Part shown: positions 26,924 through 37,396 of the stretch, piece by piece
Numbering within the stretch: position 1 is the stretch's first letter
Layout of the letters: the number at the start of each line of letters is the position of its first letter
Source: Sporolactobacillus spathodeae
GTDB lineage: Bacteria; Bacillota; Bacilli; Bacillales; Sporolactobacillaceae
NCBI RefSeq assembly: GCF_016908935.1
Contig: NZ_JAFBEV010000005.1
Location: 114,949-178,948, forward strand
Reading direction: 5' to 3'
DNA length: 64,000 bases
Notes under the pieces: generated by a model
What the model was told of the DNA's origin: nothing
Databases searched by the model: none
The model's input: the letters and a program-made list of their open reading frames with translations, nothing else
Position numbers and translations under genes: made by a program

Positions 26924-27450
26924 GGATTACCCTCTTTTTTCAAATCCATAAAAAAATTACCTGTCTGATCCATCGTCAGATAATTCACTTGACGAATGTC
27001 GCGATAACCGAATTTGCGTAGTTCCTGACGTAGCCAAAGCTGCGTCCGTTCAATCCGGCGCAAGTTATCGCTGCGTATTTTGCCGTTTTCAATCAAGACA
27101 AGTCCCATTACAGGAATCGGTTCATCCGCATTCAGATTTTTCGAAAGAAGCTCATCTGCGGCTAACGTCAAGGGAACAAGCGACATCTGTGGCCATTTGC
27201 CTGTAAGTTTCTGAAACCATGCAAAAAAACGGTGAGCGAGAATCAGCAAAAGGATCGGGACAAAGAAGAACGTTAACGGCACGTCGGGTTCAATCACAGC
27301 AAGCACCGAGAATTCAGCTGCCGCAGCCAGAATCAACCATTCAGAAAACGGACGATCACTCATCTTCGCAGCAAGCATCTGTCTGAATCCGAGCCCGATC
27401 AGCACCATTAAAAAAAGCGTACGCGTGATAATCGTTTCCAATAAAATCAT
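26920..27450 (-). CDS. yrbG: DUF421/YetF-type membrane protein, YrbG-like
   Basis: 176 residues if the ATG at 27450 is used (AAAGGAG lies very close to it, so the exact start is uncertain; the frame opens at 27507). Three N-terminal helices precede a cytoplasmic domain with VLIENGKIRSDNLRRIERTQ and QVNYLTMDQTGNFF, which match the DUF421 (YetF) C-terminal pattern. In B. subtilis yrbG adjoins spoVB, as here, though here the genes are convergent. Function is unknown; YetF-family proteins are linked to spore resistance in other species. Confidence 0.8.
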   Translation of the reverse strand: MILLETIITRTLFLMVLIGLGFRQMLAAKMSDRPFSEWLILAAAAEFSVLAVIEPDVPLTFFFVPILLLILAHRFFAWFQKLTGKWPQMSLVPLTLAADELLSKNLNADEPIPVMGLVLIENGKIRSDNLRRIERTQLWLRQELRKFGYRDIRQVNYLTMDQTGNFFMDLKKEGNP

Positions 27451-27664
27451 CGCTCCTTTGCCCCACTGTTCGTCCGGGACTTGCTTTCCATTCTTATTAT
27501 GAACCAACAGAGACGGATCATGAGAACCAATTTTTGCGGGCGATCTATTGAACCGTTGTCGTTTAAAAATTAATCAGAACGCTCAGTCATCAACCCAGTC
27601 TTGTCCGAATAAGATCAAGCATCGAGTCTAAGCATTGACTGTTAACTATTATGGAGGTGTTCTT

Positions 27665-28042
27665 ATGGCGCGTCATTGGCTTGCAGCGGTGACTTATGGG
27701 ATAACTGCCGCACTTCTTATCATTCTTGCGTCGGCTTTCTTACTTGCGTCGCTGCTGCGCTTCACATCATATTCCGAAAGCACAAGTTCCATACTGCCGC
27801 TGATTATTTCTCTGCTTTCTTTGTTTATCGGCGGCGTCATCGCCGGTTCTAAGATGAAAGAACGCGGTTTACTGATCGGCGCGATAACCGGATTGATTTA
27901 TTGTTGCTTCAGCTTCTTTTTCCAATTTCTCGGCTTTGACCATGCGCCAGGTTTCAGTCAATATGGCTTTTTCGCAGCAAACATCGCTGCCGCGGCACTT
28001 GGCGGCGTCGTTGGTGTGAATTTATTTTCGGCCAAGCATTAG
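27665..28042 (+). CDS. yrzE: TIGR04086-type membrane protein, YrzE-like
   Basis: 125 residues from the ATG at 27665 with GGAGGTG upstream. Four hydrophobic helices with GGVIAGSKMKERGLLIGAITG, characteristic of the TIGR04086/YrzE family. Its function is unknown. It is on the plus strand between divergent and convergent neighbours; in B. subtilis yrzE sits in the same interval between yajC (yrbF) and yrbG. Confidence 0.85.
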   Translation: MARHWLAAVTYGITAALLIILASAFLLASLLRFTSYSESTSSILPLIISLLSLFIGGVIAGSKMKERGLLIGAITGLIYCCFSFFFQFLGFDHAPGFSQYGFFAANIAAAALGGVVGVNLFSAKH

Positions 28043-28080
28043 AGAAATTTCGTGTATCCAGAAATCGTGCGTGAAAATGC

Positions 28081-28128
28081 GAACAGCCCTCTGAGATTGG
28101 CATCAATGTCCAATTCAGAGGGCTGTTC
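28081..28128. terminator. long hairpin between convergent yrzE and yajC
   Basis: GAACAGCCCTCTGA pairs with TCAGAGGGCTGTTC, extended by ATTGG/CCAAT. On the minus strand a short T-run (TTTT) follows after a few bases. It probably serves yajC and perhaps yrzE. Confidence 0.6.
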
Positions 28129-28142
28129 CTGGCCTTGCTGTC

Positions 28143-28475
28143 TTATTTCTCGGAAGTTTCAGCGGCAACGTCTTGCGTTGCGTCTTTCTTATCTTCCAAT
28201 TTCTTCTCTTCTTGTTTCGGTTCAGCAGCTGATTTAACTTTTTCGCGAATCGCGCCACGGTCGAAAGTCAGCCGGCTATTGCCGCATTTCAAAACCATCT
28301 GTTTCTCATCAAAGGAATCAATCGTGCCGTGTAGGCCGCCGATTGTTACCACTTTATCGCCTCTTGACAGTGATGCTTGCATTTCGCGTGTTTCTTTTGT
28401 CCTCTTCTGCTGTGGGCGAATCAGCATGAAGTAAAAAATGGCGACAAATAACACTAAAGGGATAATCATACCCAT
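28143..28475 (-). CDS. yajC: preprotein translocase subunit YajC
   Basis: 110 residues. One N-terminal membrane helix (IIPLVLFVAIFYFMLIRPQQ) with the signature IRPQQKR, then the soluble domain LSRGDKVVTIGGLHGTI. The C-terminus is a Lys/Glu-rich tail longer than in E. coli. YajC associates with SecDF. The tgt-yajC order is conserved across bacteria; here it is separated from secDF by several genes, as in Bacillus. Confidence 0.95.
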   Translation of the reverse strand: MGMIIPLVLFVAIFYFMLIRPQQKRTKETREMQASLSRGDKVVTIGGLHGTIDSFDEKQMVLKCGNSRLTFDRGAIREKVKSAAEPKQEEKKLEDKKDATQDVAAETSEK

Positions 28476-28497
28476 CTTTCTCTCTTCCTCTCATCGT

Positions 28498-30683
<2,186 letters not shown>

Positions 30684-30705
30684 CTTTCTACAGCACTCGC
30701 TTTCT

Positions 30706-30906
30706 TTAACGAAAATGATTGATCAGATAAAAAATTAGGGATAAAACAAGACTAATTACAAGACAGGTGACAATTGGGAACATGAACGTAACATTACCTT
30801 TTTTAATCACGATGTCGCCGGGTATTTTACCGATAAGTGGCAGACAAAGACCGACAATGAAGAGAACCACCCCGAGCACCATCAGTGTGCGACTTAAATC
30901 CCCCAT
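30706..30906 (-). CDS. DUF2905 small membrane protein
   Basis: 66 residues with two helices: [20 protein letters not shown], then [22 protein letters not shown], the DUF2905 core, and a second helix. Two bases after the ruvB stop, so it is cotranscribed with ruvB and queA. The function is not known. The position between ruvB and queA is common in Bacillales. Confidence 0.88.
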   Translation of the reverse strand: MGDLSRTLMVLGVVLFIVGLCLPLIGKIPGDIVIKKGNVTFMFPIVTCLVISLVLSLIFYLINHFR

Positions 30907-30908
30907 AA

Positions 30909-31916
30909 TCAGCTCTCCTTTGCGATATGAAGATGTGTATAGGCTAGACTTGTCGCCACACGTCCACGCGGCGTACGCTGAATAAAGCCAAGTTGCATTA
31001 AATAGGGTTCATAAACATCCTCGATCGTGTGTCGTTCTTCACCGATAGCTGCGGCTAGCGTGTCCAGACCAACCGGACCACCGCCGAATTTTCGAATCAT
31101 GCCTTCAAGCAGCTGGTGATCGACACGGTCAAGCCCCGCCTCATCGACGTGAAGACGGGTTAAGCCTCTCCGAGCAATATCGCAAGCGATCGCTCCCCCT
31201 GTTTCAACTTGGGCAAAATCACGGATTCGCCGAAGCAGGCGGTTGGCAATTCGCGGTGTTCCGCGCGATCGTCGCGCGATTTCAAAGCTCGCTTCCTGAT
31301 CGATTGCCACATGCAAAACCGCTGCCGTCCGCCGGACAATCTGAGCCAATTCATCCGTTCGATAAAATTGCAGCCGGTTGACAACGCCGAAACGATCGCG
31401 CAACGGCGGCGACAAATAACCGGCTCGGGTCGTCGCGCCGACAAGCGTGAACGGCGGAAGATTCAGGCGGATCGAATGGGCGGTTTCATCCTTGCCGATG
31501 ACGATATCCATGCAGAAATCTTCCATTGCCGGATAGAGCACTTCCTCGACATTGCGACTCAGCCGATGAATCTCATCAATAAAAAGCACATCTCCCGGCT
31601 CAAGCGATGACAGAACGGCAGCTAAATCGCCGGGCCGCTCCAACGCCGGACCAGATGTCATTCGGATGCCTGCACCCATCTCGTTGGCAATTATCATGGC
31701 CAACGTTGTTTTTCCAAGTCCCGGCGGTCCGTATAGCAACACGTGATCGAGAGGTTCCTGACGCTCTTTCGCTGCTTGAATAAAGATTTGAAGATTTTCT
31801 TTGATCTCTGTTTGCCCGATATAATGGTCGAGATCCGCCGGACGAATCGACTGCTCAAGACCTTGATCTTCTATTGATGATTCACCGGACATCAGCCGTT
31901 CTTCATCCATTGGCAT
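30909..31916 (-). CDS. ruvB: Holliday junction ATP-dependent helicase RuvB
   Basis: 335 residues. AAA+ motifs: Walker [12 protein letters not shown] near residue 62, Walker [11 protein letters not shown], sensor 1 [10 protein letters not shown] and the RuvB winged helix at the C-terminus ([17 protein letters not shown], then [12 protein letters not shown]). RuvB drives branch migration with RuvA. It begins 11 bases after ruvA. The final YTHLHI is a normal C-terminal ending. Confidence 0.98.
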   Translation of the reverse strand: MPMDEERLMSGESSIEDQGLEQSIRPADLDHYIGQTEIKENLQIFIQAAKERQEPLDHVLLYGPPGLGKTTLAMIIANEMGAGIRMTSGPALERPGDLAAVLSSLEPGDVLFIDEIHRLSRNVEEVLYPAMEDFCMDIVIGKDETAHSIRLNLPPFTLVGATTRAGYLSPPLRDRFGVVNRLQFYRTDELAQIVRRTAAVLHVAIDQEASFEIARRSRGTPRIANRLLRRIRDFAQVETGGAIACDIARRGLTRLHVDEAGLDRVDHQLLEGMIRKFGGGPVGLDTLAAAIGEERHTIEDVYEPYLMQLGFIQRTPRGRVATSLAYTHLHIAKES

Positions 31917-31927
31917 TCACCTCTTTT

Positions 31928-32518
31928 TTACCCTTTCATCAGCAGACGTAACGCCTCTTTCACATAATTTTCAGCTGTCAACTCTTGTTTGCTGAGTACA
32001 GGGAGGACACGTTTAATCTCTTTCTCGGAGTAGCCGAGCATTTTCAAGGCATCACTGGCTTCATCCAGCGATTGATTGCCTTCCTCTGGATGCGCCGCAT
32101 GGCTGACCCCAATTGAAAAATCTTTCAGTTTGCCCTTTAAATCAAGAATAATCTGTCCAGCTGTTTTCTTCCCGATCCCTGGAAAACGCGTCAGATAACG
32201 TTCATCCTCCGCTTCAATCGCTCGGATAATTTCCTCTGTTTCACCAGACGCCAGAACAACGAGCGCTATTTTGGGTCCGATACCGGAAACTGAAATTAAG
32301 CGGATAAACAATTCACGTTCTTCACGGCTTTTAAACCCGTATAAAATATTCGTGTCCTCGCGCACATACTGAAAGAGGAAAACCACTGTCTCTTTTTTTA
32401 GAAGCGGCTGATAACTGAATGGATTGGCGCAGACAATTTGATAACCAATTCCACTTTGTTCGAGAACAATTCCATTTCCCGATAAATAGGTCAAAACGCC
32501 TTTAATATAATCAAACAC
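31928..32518 (-). CDS. ruvA: Holliday junction DNA helicase subunit RuvA
   Basis: 196 residues from the GTG at 32518 (MFDYIKGVLTYLSGNGIVLE), seven bases from GAGGAG; the longer open frame upstream has no family match. OB domain with GIGYQIVCA, helix-hairpin-helix pairs LISVSGIGPKIAL and LTRFPGIGKKTAGQIILDLKGK, and a C-terminal three-helix RuvB-binding domain (ALKMLGYSEKEIKRVL). It recognises Holliday junctions and recruits RuvB. bofC, usually upstream in B. subtilis, is absent. Confidence 0.96.
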   Translation of the reverse strand: MFDYIKGVLTYLSGNGIVLEQSGIGYQIVCANPFSYQPLLKKETVVFLFQYVREDTNILYGFKSREERELFIRLISVSGIGPKIALVVLASGETEEIIRAIEAEDERYLTRFPGIGKKTAGQIILDLKGKLKDFSIGVSHAAHPEEGNQSLDEASDALKMLGYSEKEIKRVLPVLSKQELTAENYVKEALRLLMKG

Positions 32519-32596
32519 GCTCCCGCTCCTCACTCGTCCCATTTTATACTCATTATCATAGCATAAGCGCAGCTTGCTGTAATAAAACAAAGCTGA

Positions 32597-32632
32597 TTAT
32601 CCCGCAGGCGTCTCGCGCTTTCGCTGCTTTTT
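32597..32632 (-). repeat. dispersed intergenic repeat, locus B (fragment)
   Basis: A short remnant with TCCCGCAGGCGTCTCGCGC, TTCGCTGC and a T-run, matching the 3' third of the 152-bp element, between yebC and ruvA. Confidence 0.75.
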
Positions 32633-32669
32633 TTACAACAAATAAGCTCATCTACTTTTCTTACTGACA

Positions 32670-32700
32670 AAGAAAAGGGACACCCGATACCGAATGCCCC
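32670..32700 (-). terminator. terminator of yebC
   Basis: On the minus strand GGGGCATTCG pairs with CGGGTGTCCC (three wobbles) around a GTAT loop and is followed by TTTTCTTT. Confidence 0.65.
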
Positions 32701-32739
32701 TCACCTGATTACACTCATTTTTCAAAAATCCAAACAGTT

Positions 32740-33465
32740 TCAGGCTTCTTCCAGATTACTGTAGATATCCTGAACGTCATCATTATTCTCAAGTGTGTTC
32801 ATCAGTGTTTCCATCTTTTCCAAATCATCACCAGTTAAAGCGGTTCTTGTTTTCGGGATCATAGCCACTTCGCCGCGATCGATCGCATAGCCTTGTTCGT
32901 CTAAAGCTTTTTTGACGTCTTCAAACGATTCCGGCGAGGTGGTAATGATAAAGCGATCTTCTTCGGTCTGCACATCGTCAGCACCAGCATCAATGGCATC
33001 CATCATGACTTGGTCCTCGTCGAGGTCGTCCGTTTTTTCGATTTCGATCAAGCCCTGCTTATCAAATAAAAAGGCCACACTCCCTGATTCGCCGAGATTG
33101 CCGCCGCTCTTTGAAAAAGCATGGCGGATTTCCGACGCGGAACGGTTGCGGTTATCCGTCAGCACATCAACCATTACAGCCACGCCGCCTGGTCCGTATC
33201 CTTCATAGGTTATTTCCGTATACGTCACGCCATCGAGATTGCCTGTAGCCTTATTTATCGCCCGGGAAATATTATCATTAGGCATATTTGCTGCTTTGGC
33301 TTTTTCAATGGCATGCCTCAGTCCCGCGTTCATTTCCGGATCACCACCGCCCCGGCGTGCTTCCGTATAAATATCTTTGGATAATTGCATGAAAATTTTT
33401 CCGCGAATGGCGTCCAGCGCATTCTTTTTATGCTGAATGTTATTCCATTTTGAGTGACCTGACAT
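32740..33465 (-). CDS. yebC: YebC/PmpR family protein (TACO1-like)
   Basis: 241 residues. The N-terminus MSGHSKWNNIQHKKNALDAI is the family signature, and SGSVAFLFDKQG and the acidic C-terminal segment are typical. Such proteins have been described both as transcriptional regulators and, more recently, as ribosome factors helping translation of proline-rich stretches. Known as yrbC in B. subtilis, in the same neighbourhood (coxA upstream, ruvA downstream). Confidence 0.96.
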   Translation of the reverse strand: MSGHSKWNNIQHKKNALDAIRGKIFMQLSKDIYTEARRGGGDPEMNAGLRHAIEKAKAANMPNDNISRAINKATGNLDGVTYTEITYEGYGPGGVAVMVDVLTDNRNRSASEIRHAFSKSGGNLGESGSVAFLFDKQGLIEIEKTDDLDEDQVMMDAIDAGADDVQTEEDRFIITTSPESFEDVKKALDEQGYAIDRGEVAMIPKTRTALTGDDLEKMETLMNTLENNDDVQDIYSNLEEA

Positions 33466-33568
33466 AAAAATTCTCCTCTCTTTCTGATTCTTACCCTTTG
33501 TAAGGCGCGCATTTCATCTATCGAATCAGATACATTTCCGTTTCTCATTATACATATTTTTATTACTG

Positions 33569-33600
33569 AAAAAAAGAGCAAGGAAAAATCCCCTGCTCTC
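33569..33600 (-). terminator. terminator downstream of coxA-like gene
   Basis: On the minus strand AGAGCAGGGGA pairs with CCTTGCTCT and is followed by a run of seven T residues. Confidence 0.8.
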
Positions 33601-33619
33601 TCCGGATGAAGGATCCGAT

Positions 33620-34189
33620 TTATTTTGCGTTGTTTTGAAAGGGACGTTTTAGCGCGCTTGAGAGATCATTAATAATCCCAGTGACGTCCGTGCGGAACTC
33701 ACGCATCCCTTTACCGGTATTAAAACGTGTTTCCAAATTCGTTATCTTGGTGACATAACGGCGGTCGGTTGTTATATAGACATGTCTGCCACCTGCAAGC
33801 GGTTTAACTGCCAGGTACACCGATTTTCTAAGCGCTTTTAACTGCGTCGTGGCAGAATCAGCCTCTAAGCCGATCAACACATTATTTCGGCTAACCACCA
33901 CGTGAGCCTTGGCTACACCGCTGATTGACGCTGCCCGATCTGCTATCTGCTTCGACAATGCTTTATCAGTCGTATAGCTATTCTGCATGATATTTGGCTG
34001 CTGCGTCGAATAATACGGAACAGTTGAATTCGCATTAGGCACATAGGACGTATTTGGCACCGTTGAATTCGTACGATAGGTCACATTTTGTGTCCCATTC
34101 GGCGTTTGATAAGCGGAGTTCGCGCCGCATCCGGCGAGCACTCCGGTCATCGTCAAAACAGCCCCTAACGTCATCACAACTTTCTTCAC
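33620..34189 (-). CDS. coxA: YhcN/YlaJ-type sporulation lipoprotein, CoxA-like
   Basis: 189 residues, GTG start at 34189. A lipoprotein signal ends in LAGC (Cys21). After an Asn/Thr/Pro-rich spacer comes the YhcN/YlaJ domain: DKALSKQIADRAASISGVAKAHVVV, and VYITTDRRYVTKITN near the end. Position just after safA matches B. subtilis coxA (yrbB), a cortex-associated spore protein; other members sit in the forespore membrane. The ribosome site (AAAGGGGG) is inside a potential hairpin (34198-34232). The symbol rests on synteny. Confidence 0.8.
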   Translation of the reverse strand: MKKVVMTLGAVLTMTGVLAGCGANSAYQTPNGTQNVTYRTNSTVPNTSYVPNANSTVPYYSTQQPNIMQNSYTTDKALSKQIADRAASISGVAKAHVVVSRNNVLIGLEADSATTQLKALRKSVYLAVKPLAGGRHVYITTDRRYVTKITNLETRFNTGKGMREFRTDVTGIINDLSSALKRPFQNNAK

Positions 34190-34197
34190 TTGTAAAT

Positions 34198-34232
34198 CCC
34201 CCTTTCGCTTTTATCATGTGTGGCGAAAGGAG
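34198..34232 (-). promoter_or_regulatory. hairpin that could mask the coxA ribosome site
   Basis: On the minus strand CUCCUUUCGC (34232-34223) can pair with GCGAAAGGGG (34208-34199), 10 bp with one U-G, loop of 14. The second arm contains the coxA Shine-Dalgarno sequence. There is no U-run, so it is not an evident terminator. Confidence 0.45.
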
Positions 34233-34268
34233 TTTTTACGCTTATCAAAAATTACCTGTAAGGGTGCC

Positions 34269-36479
34269 TTAATCGCCTCGCGGTGCCTTATTTTTTGATA
34301 CGTATGGATTCATCGGCGGTTGATTTCCGCCGTAATAGCTAGGCCCTTGATAAAAAGGTGAATACAGCTTCGGGCCGCATCCGCCGCAAGGTTGCTTCGT
34401 CGCTGGCATATAAGGGTACGGATAGCCGCCAACCATTCCTTTCCCGACTGGCAGATTTTTTGATGGCATTGCAGGTAGCTGCGTACTTTGTCCGCCGACG
34501 ACGTGTTGCTGTGGCATCCATGGTGCAGTAGCGCTCGTCTGCCCTGCCTTAATAGACTGACTCGGTTGAATGGCCCCTTTTTTCATAAATGGATAATCTT
34601 GATAGGCGTTTACTTGTGATGGACTCATCGCGTTTGGAACGTTCGGGCCTGTGCTCGTCGGACTCACCGCGCTCCCTTGCAGCATCGTATTTGGGTAACC
34701 CCATTTTGGGCCTGTTGCGGCCGGACTCGTTGCCGTCGGCGCTTTGGCATACATTGGACTTGTCGCACTTGGGCTCATCGCACTCAGTGGAACATTTGGA
34801 CCGGTGCTTGCTGGACTCACCGCACTCCCTGGCAACATCGTATTCGGATAGCCCCATTTTGGGCCTGTTGCGGCCGGACTCGTTGCCGTCGGCGCTTTGG
34901 CATACATTGGACTTGTTGCACTCGGACTCATAGCACTCTGTGGAACATTCGGACCGGTGCTTGCTGGACTCACCGCGCTCCCTGGCAGCATCGTATTCGG
35001 ATAACCCCAATTCGGACCTGCCGCGGCGGGACTCGTTGCCGTCGGCGCTTTGGCATACATTGGACTTGTCGCACTTGGGCTCATCGCACTCTGTGGAACA
35101 TTCGGACCGGTGCTTGCTGGACTCACCGCGCTCCCTGGCAGCATCGTATTCGGATAGCCCCAATTCGGGCCTGTTGCGGCGGGACTCGTTGCCGTCGGCG
35201 CTTTGGCATACATTGGACTTGTCGCACTTGGGCTCATCGCACTCTGCGGAACATTCGGACCTGTACTTGCCGGACTCACCGCGCTCCCTGGCAGCATCGT
35301 ATTCGGATAACCCCAATTCGGGCCTGTTGCGGCGGGACTCGTTGCCATCGGCGCTTTGGCATACATTGGACTTGTCGCACTTGGGCTCATCGCACTCTGT
35401 GGAACATTTGGACCGGTACTTGCTGGACTCACCGCGCTCCCTGGCAGCATCGTATTCGGATAGCCCCAATTCGGGCCTGCCGAGGCGGGACTAGTTGCCG
35501 TCGGCGCTTTGGCATACATTGGACTTGTCGCGCTTGGGCTCATCGCATTCAGTGGAACATTTGGACTGGCGCTTGCTGGACTCATCGCACTCCCAGGAAG
35601 ATTGGCATTCGGGCCCCAATTTGGAACCTGTGAATACGGACTAACCATTGAGTGTGTCGTGACTGGAGCAATATGTGTCGGCTCCTTTGGATAAAAAATG
35701 ATCGGATAGTCTTCTTTAGGTTTCGTCGCTGCTGGCGACACCGCTGCGTTCGCATTCGGCTTCGTCGCTGCTGGTGACACCGCTGCGTTCGCATTCGGCT
35801 TCGTCGCTACTGGCGACACTGCTGCGTTCGCATTCGGCTTTGTCGCTTCTGGCGACACTGCTGCATTCGCATTTGGCTTCGTCGCTGCTGGCGACACTGC
35901 TGCGTTCGCATTCGGCTTCGTCGCTGCTGGTAACACCGCTGCGTTCGCATTTGGCTTCGTCGCTGCTGGTGACACCGCTGCGTTCGCATTCGGCTTCGTC
36001 GCTGCTGGTGACACCGCTGCGTTCGCATTTGGCTTCGTCGCTGCTGGTGACACCGCTGCGTTCGCATTTGGCTTCATCGCTGCTGGTGACACTGCTGCGT
36101 TCGCATTTGGCTTCGTCGCTGCTGGCGACACTGCTGCATTCGCATTTGGCTTCGTCGCTGCTGGCGACACCGCTGCATTCGCATTTGGCTTTGTCGCTTC
36201 CGGCGACACCGCTGCGTTTGCATTTGGTTTCGACGCAGAAGGCGTCATAAATTGCGATAGTGGGATTTTCTTCTGCCCAAGTAATTTGATTTTCGGTTTC
36301 TCCGAACGCATAGCGACTCGGACCGGCTGTATGCCAGCATCAATAATAACTTTCATTCCAGCTCTTAATGTCCTATCCGTCACATGTTCATTCATCTTTA
36401 TAAAGTTTTCCAAGGTCATCCCATTTTTATTTGCAATACCCGCTAGTGTGTCGCCCTGTTGCACAACATATAATTTCAC
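34269..36479 (-). CDS. safA: SafA-like LysM spore coat protein with large tandem repeats
   Basis: 736 residues from the GTG at 36479, ten bases from AGGAGG; an ATG at 36488 touches that site. Residues 1-45 form one LysM domain (KLYVVQQGDTLAGIANKNGM ... GMKVII). Then come 13 tandem copies of a 13-residue unit (KPNANAAVSPAAT), a Pro/Ser/Tyr linker, and five full plus flanking degenerate copies of a 51-residue unit starting GPNWGYPNTMLPGSAVSP. The C-terminus has CGGCGPK and Gly/Tyr/Pro-rich sequence typical of coat proteins. SafA is the inner-coat morphogenetic protein that binds cortex through LysM and partners with SpoVID, also encoded here. B. subtilis SafA is about half this size. Divergent from nadR. 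Confidence 0.87.
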   Translation of the reverse strand: MKLYVVQQGDTLAGIANKNGMTLENFIKMNEHVTDRTLRAGMKVIIDAGIQPVRVAMRSEKPKIKLLGQKKIPLSQFMTPSASKPNANAAVSPEATKPNANAAVSPAATKPNANAAVSPAATKPNANAAVSPAAMKPNANAAVSPAATKPNANAAVSPAATKPNANAAVSPAATKPNANAAVLPAATKPNANAAVSPAATKPNANAAVSPEATKPNANAAVSPVATKPNANAAVSPAATKPNANAAVSPAATKPKEDYPIIFYPKEPTHIAPVTTHSMVSPYSQVPNWGPNANLPGSAMSPASASPNVPLNAMSPSATSPMYAKAPTATSPASAGPNWGYPNTMLPGSAVSPASTGPNVPQSAMSPSATSPMYAKAPMATSPAATGPNWGYPNTMLPGSAVSPASTGPNVPQSAMSPSATSPMYAKAPTATSPAATGPNWGYPNTMLPGSAVSPASTGPNVPQSAMSPSATSPMYAKAPTATSPAAAGPNWGYPNTMLPGSAVSPASTGPNVPQSAMSPSATSPMYAKAPTATSPAATGPKWGYPNTMLPGSAVSPASTGPNVPLSAMSPSATSPMYAKAPTATSPAATGPKWGYPNTMLQGSAVSPTSTGPNVPNAMSPSQVNAYQDYPFMKKGAIQPSQSIKAGQTSATAPWMPQQHVVGGQSTQLPAMPSKNLPVGKGMVGGYPYPYMPATKQPCGGCGPKLYSPFYQGPSYYGGNQPPMNPYVSKNKAPRGD
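34713..35477 (-). repeat. five tandem 153-bp (51-residue) units in safA
   Basis: Units start (minus strand) at 35477, 35324, 35171, 35018 and 34865, all exactly 153 bp. Protein changes between units are few (T/M, T/A, N/K, Q/L). Degenerate copies flank both ends (about 34620-34712 and 35478-35640). The high identity suggests recent expansion. Confidence 0.9.
35724..36230 (-). repeat. thirteen tandem 39-bp (13-residue) units in safA
   Basis: Thirteen units of KPNANAAVSPAAT occupy 507 bp. Variants are E or V at the tenth or eleventh position, L for S once and M for T once. Silent T/C changes distinguish neighbouring units. The array keeps the frame throughout. Confidence 0.92.
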
Positions 36480-36672
36480 GGTTCCCATCCCTCCTGTGAA
36501 AGTCACTTTTATGTATATGGCTCTACTAGGCATTTTGCCACTGTTTCTGCAGAAAACTTGTCGAAGTGACACCATATTTCGGGATAAGCCCGCTTTTTTG
36601 TCCACCTACGCCGTGCAAGGAATACAAGGATTGATTATAATAAAACAAGCAAAATATATGTGGAGGTTGCAA

Positions 36673-37209
36673 ATGTCGGAAATCCAGAACAAGCGCCGTC
36701 CTGCTAAAGAGAGACGCGAGCAAATTATCCAAATTCTAAGGAAAGCTTTAGCACCGGTTACCGGCAGTGATCTGGCAGTACAGCTCTGCGTCAGCCGTCA
36801 GGTGATCGTTCAGGATATTGCGCTGCTCAAAGCGCGGCTCATCCCGATTATTGCTACCGCTCAAGGCTATTTATTTTTGGAAAAGACGGAGAATGTAAAA
36901 ACAACTCGATTGATTGCCTGCAAACACAGTGTGTCGGAAACAGAACGTGAGTTGACCCTGATTGTTGATAATCACGTTTCTATAATCAACGTAACGGTTG
37001 AGCACCCGCTCTATGGCGAAATGACTGGATCCTTAATGATTCGCTCACGGCAGGATGTCGCACAGTTTATTGAACGTCTGTCTGCTACTAGAGCTTCACT
37101 TCTCTCTTCTCTGACAGGTGGCGTTCATCTCCATCTTCTTGAGGCTGATTATCCCGAACAAATTGATCACGCTGTACTTGATTTGAAAGAGGCCGGCTTT
37201 TTGCTCTAG
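36673..37209 (+). CDS. nadR: NAD biosynthesis transcription repressor NadR/NiaR (YrxA)
   Basis: 178 residues from the ATG at 36673 with GGAGG six bases upstream; the longer open frame runs antisense through safA and is not used. An N-terminal HTH_11 domain (RREQIIQILRKALAPVTGSDLAVQLCVSRQVIVQDIALLK) and a C-terminal 3H domain with its histidines (VEHPLYGEM; GGVHLHLLE) are present. The family binds niacin and represses nad biosynthesis or niacin uptake genes. None of those genes (nifS-nadBCA) is here, unlike in B. subtilis, so it must act elsewhere. A TATAAT at 36636-36641 is a likely -10. Confidence 0.92.
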   Translation: MSEIQNKRRPAKERREQIIQILRKALAPVTGSDLAVQLCVSRQVIVQDIALLKARLIPIIATAQGYLFLEKTENVKTTRLIACKHSVSETERELTLIVDNHVSIINVTVEHPLYGEMTGSLMIRSRQDVAQFIERLSATRASLLSSLTGGVHLHLLEADYPEQIDHAVLDLKEAGFLL

Positions 37210-37218
37210 AAAGTATGA

Positions 37219-37278
37219 AAAGAGGTTGTCACAAGAGCCAATTTTTATTTGACCATATGGGACAGCCTCTTTCTTTTT
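37219..37278 (+). terminator. terminator of nadR
   Basis: AAAGAGGTTGTC (37219-37230) pairs with GACAGCCTCTTT (37261-37272), one wobble, followed by CTTTTTC. Confidence 0.75.
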
Positions 37279-37390
37279 CTTGCGTATTATAAGCGTCTTG
37301 CGCCTTTGCTGCATATCAGAAAAACTTGGCTTAGCCAAGTCCATTTTTTGCAAAAATCTTTATACTTTGTTATCTCTTAAAGAAAATGCG
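37279..37390 (-). repeat. dispersed intergenic repeat, locus C
   Basis: GCGTCTTGCGCCTTTGCTGCAT, then an ACTTGGC-TTA-GCCAAGT hairpin, then TTTTTTGCAAAAATCTTTATACTTTGTTATCTCTT. This is the 3' part of the element with the hairpin module inserted. Located between the convergent nadR and obg genes. Confidence 0.8.
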
Positions 37391-37396
37391 GGCTTT

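Noticed and set aside
34549..35633. Long open frames on both strands over the safA repeats (up to 318 residues on the plus strand)
   Set aside because: They exist because the repeat periods (39 and 153 bp) are multiples of three, which keeps several frames open. The minus frame with LysM and coat-type C-terminus is the gene.
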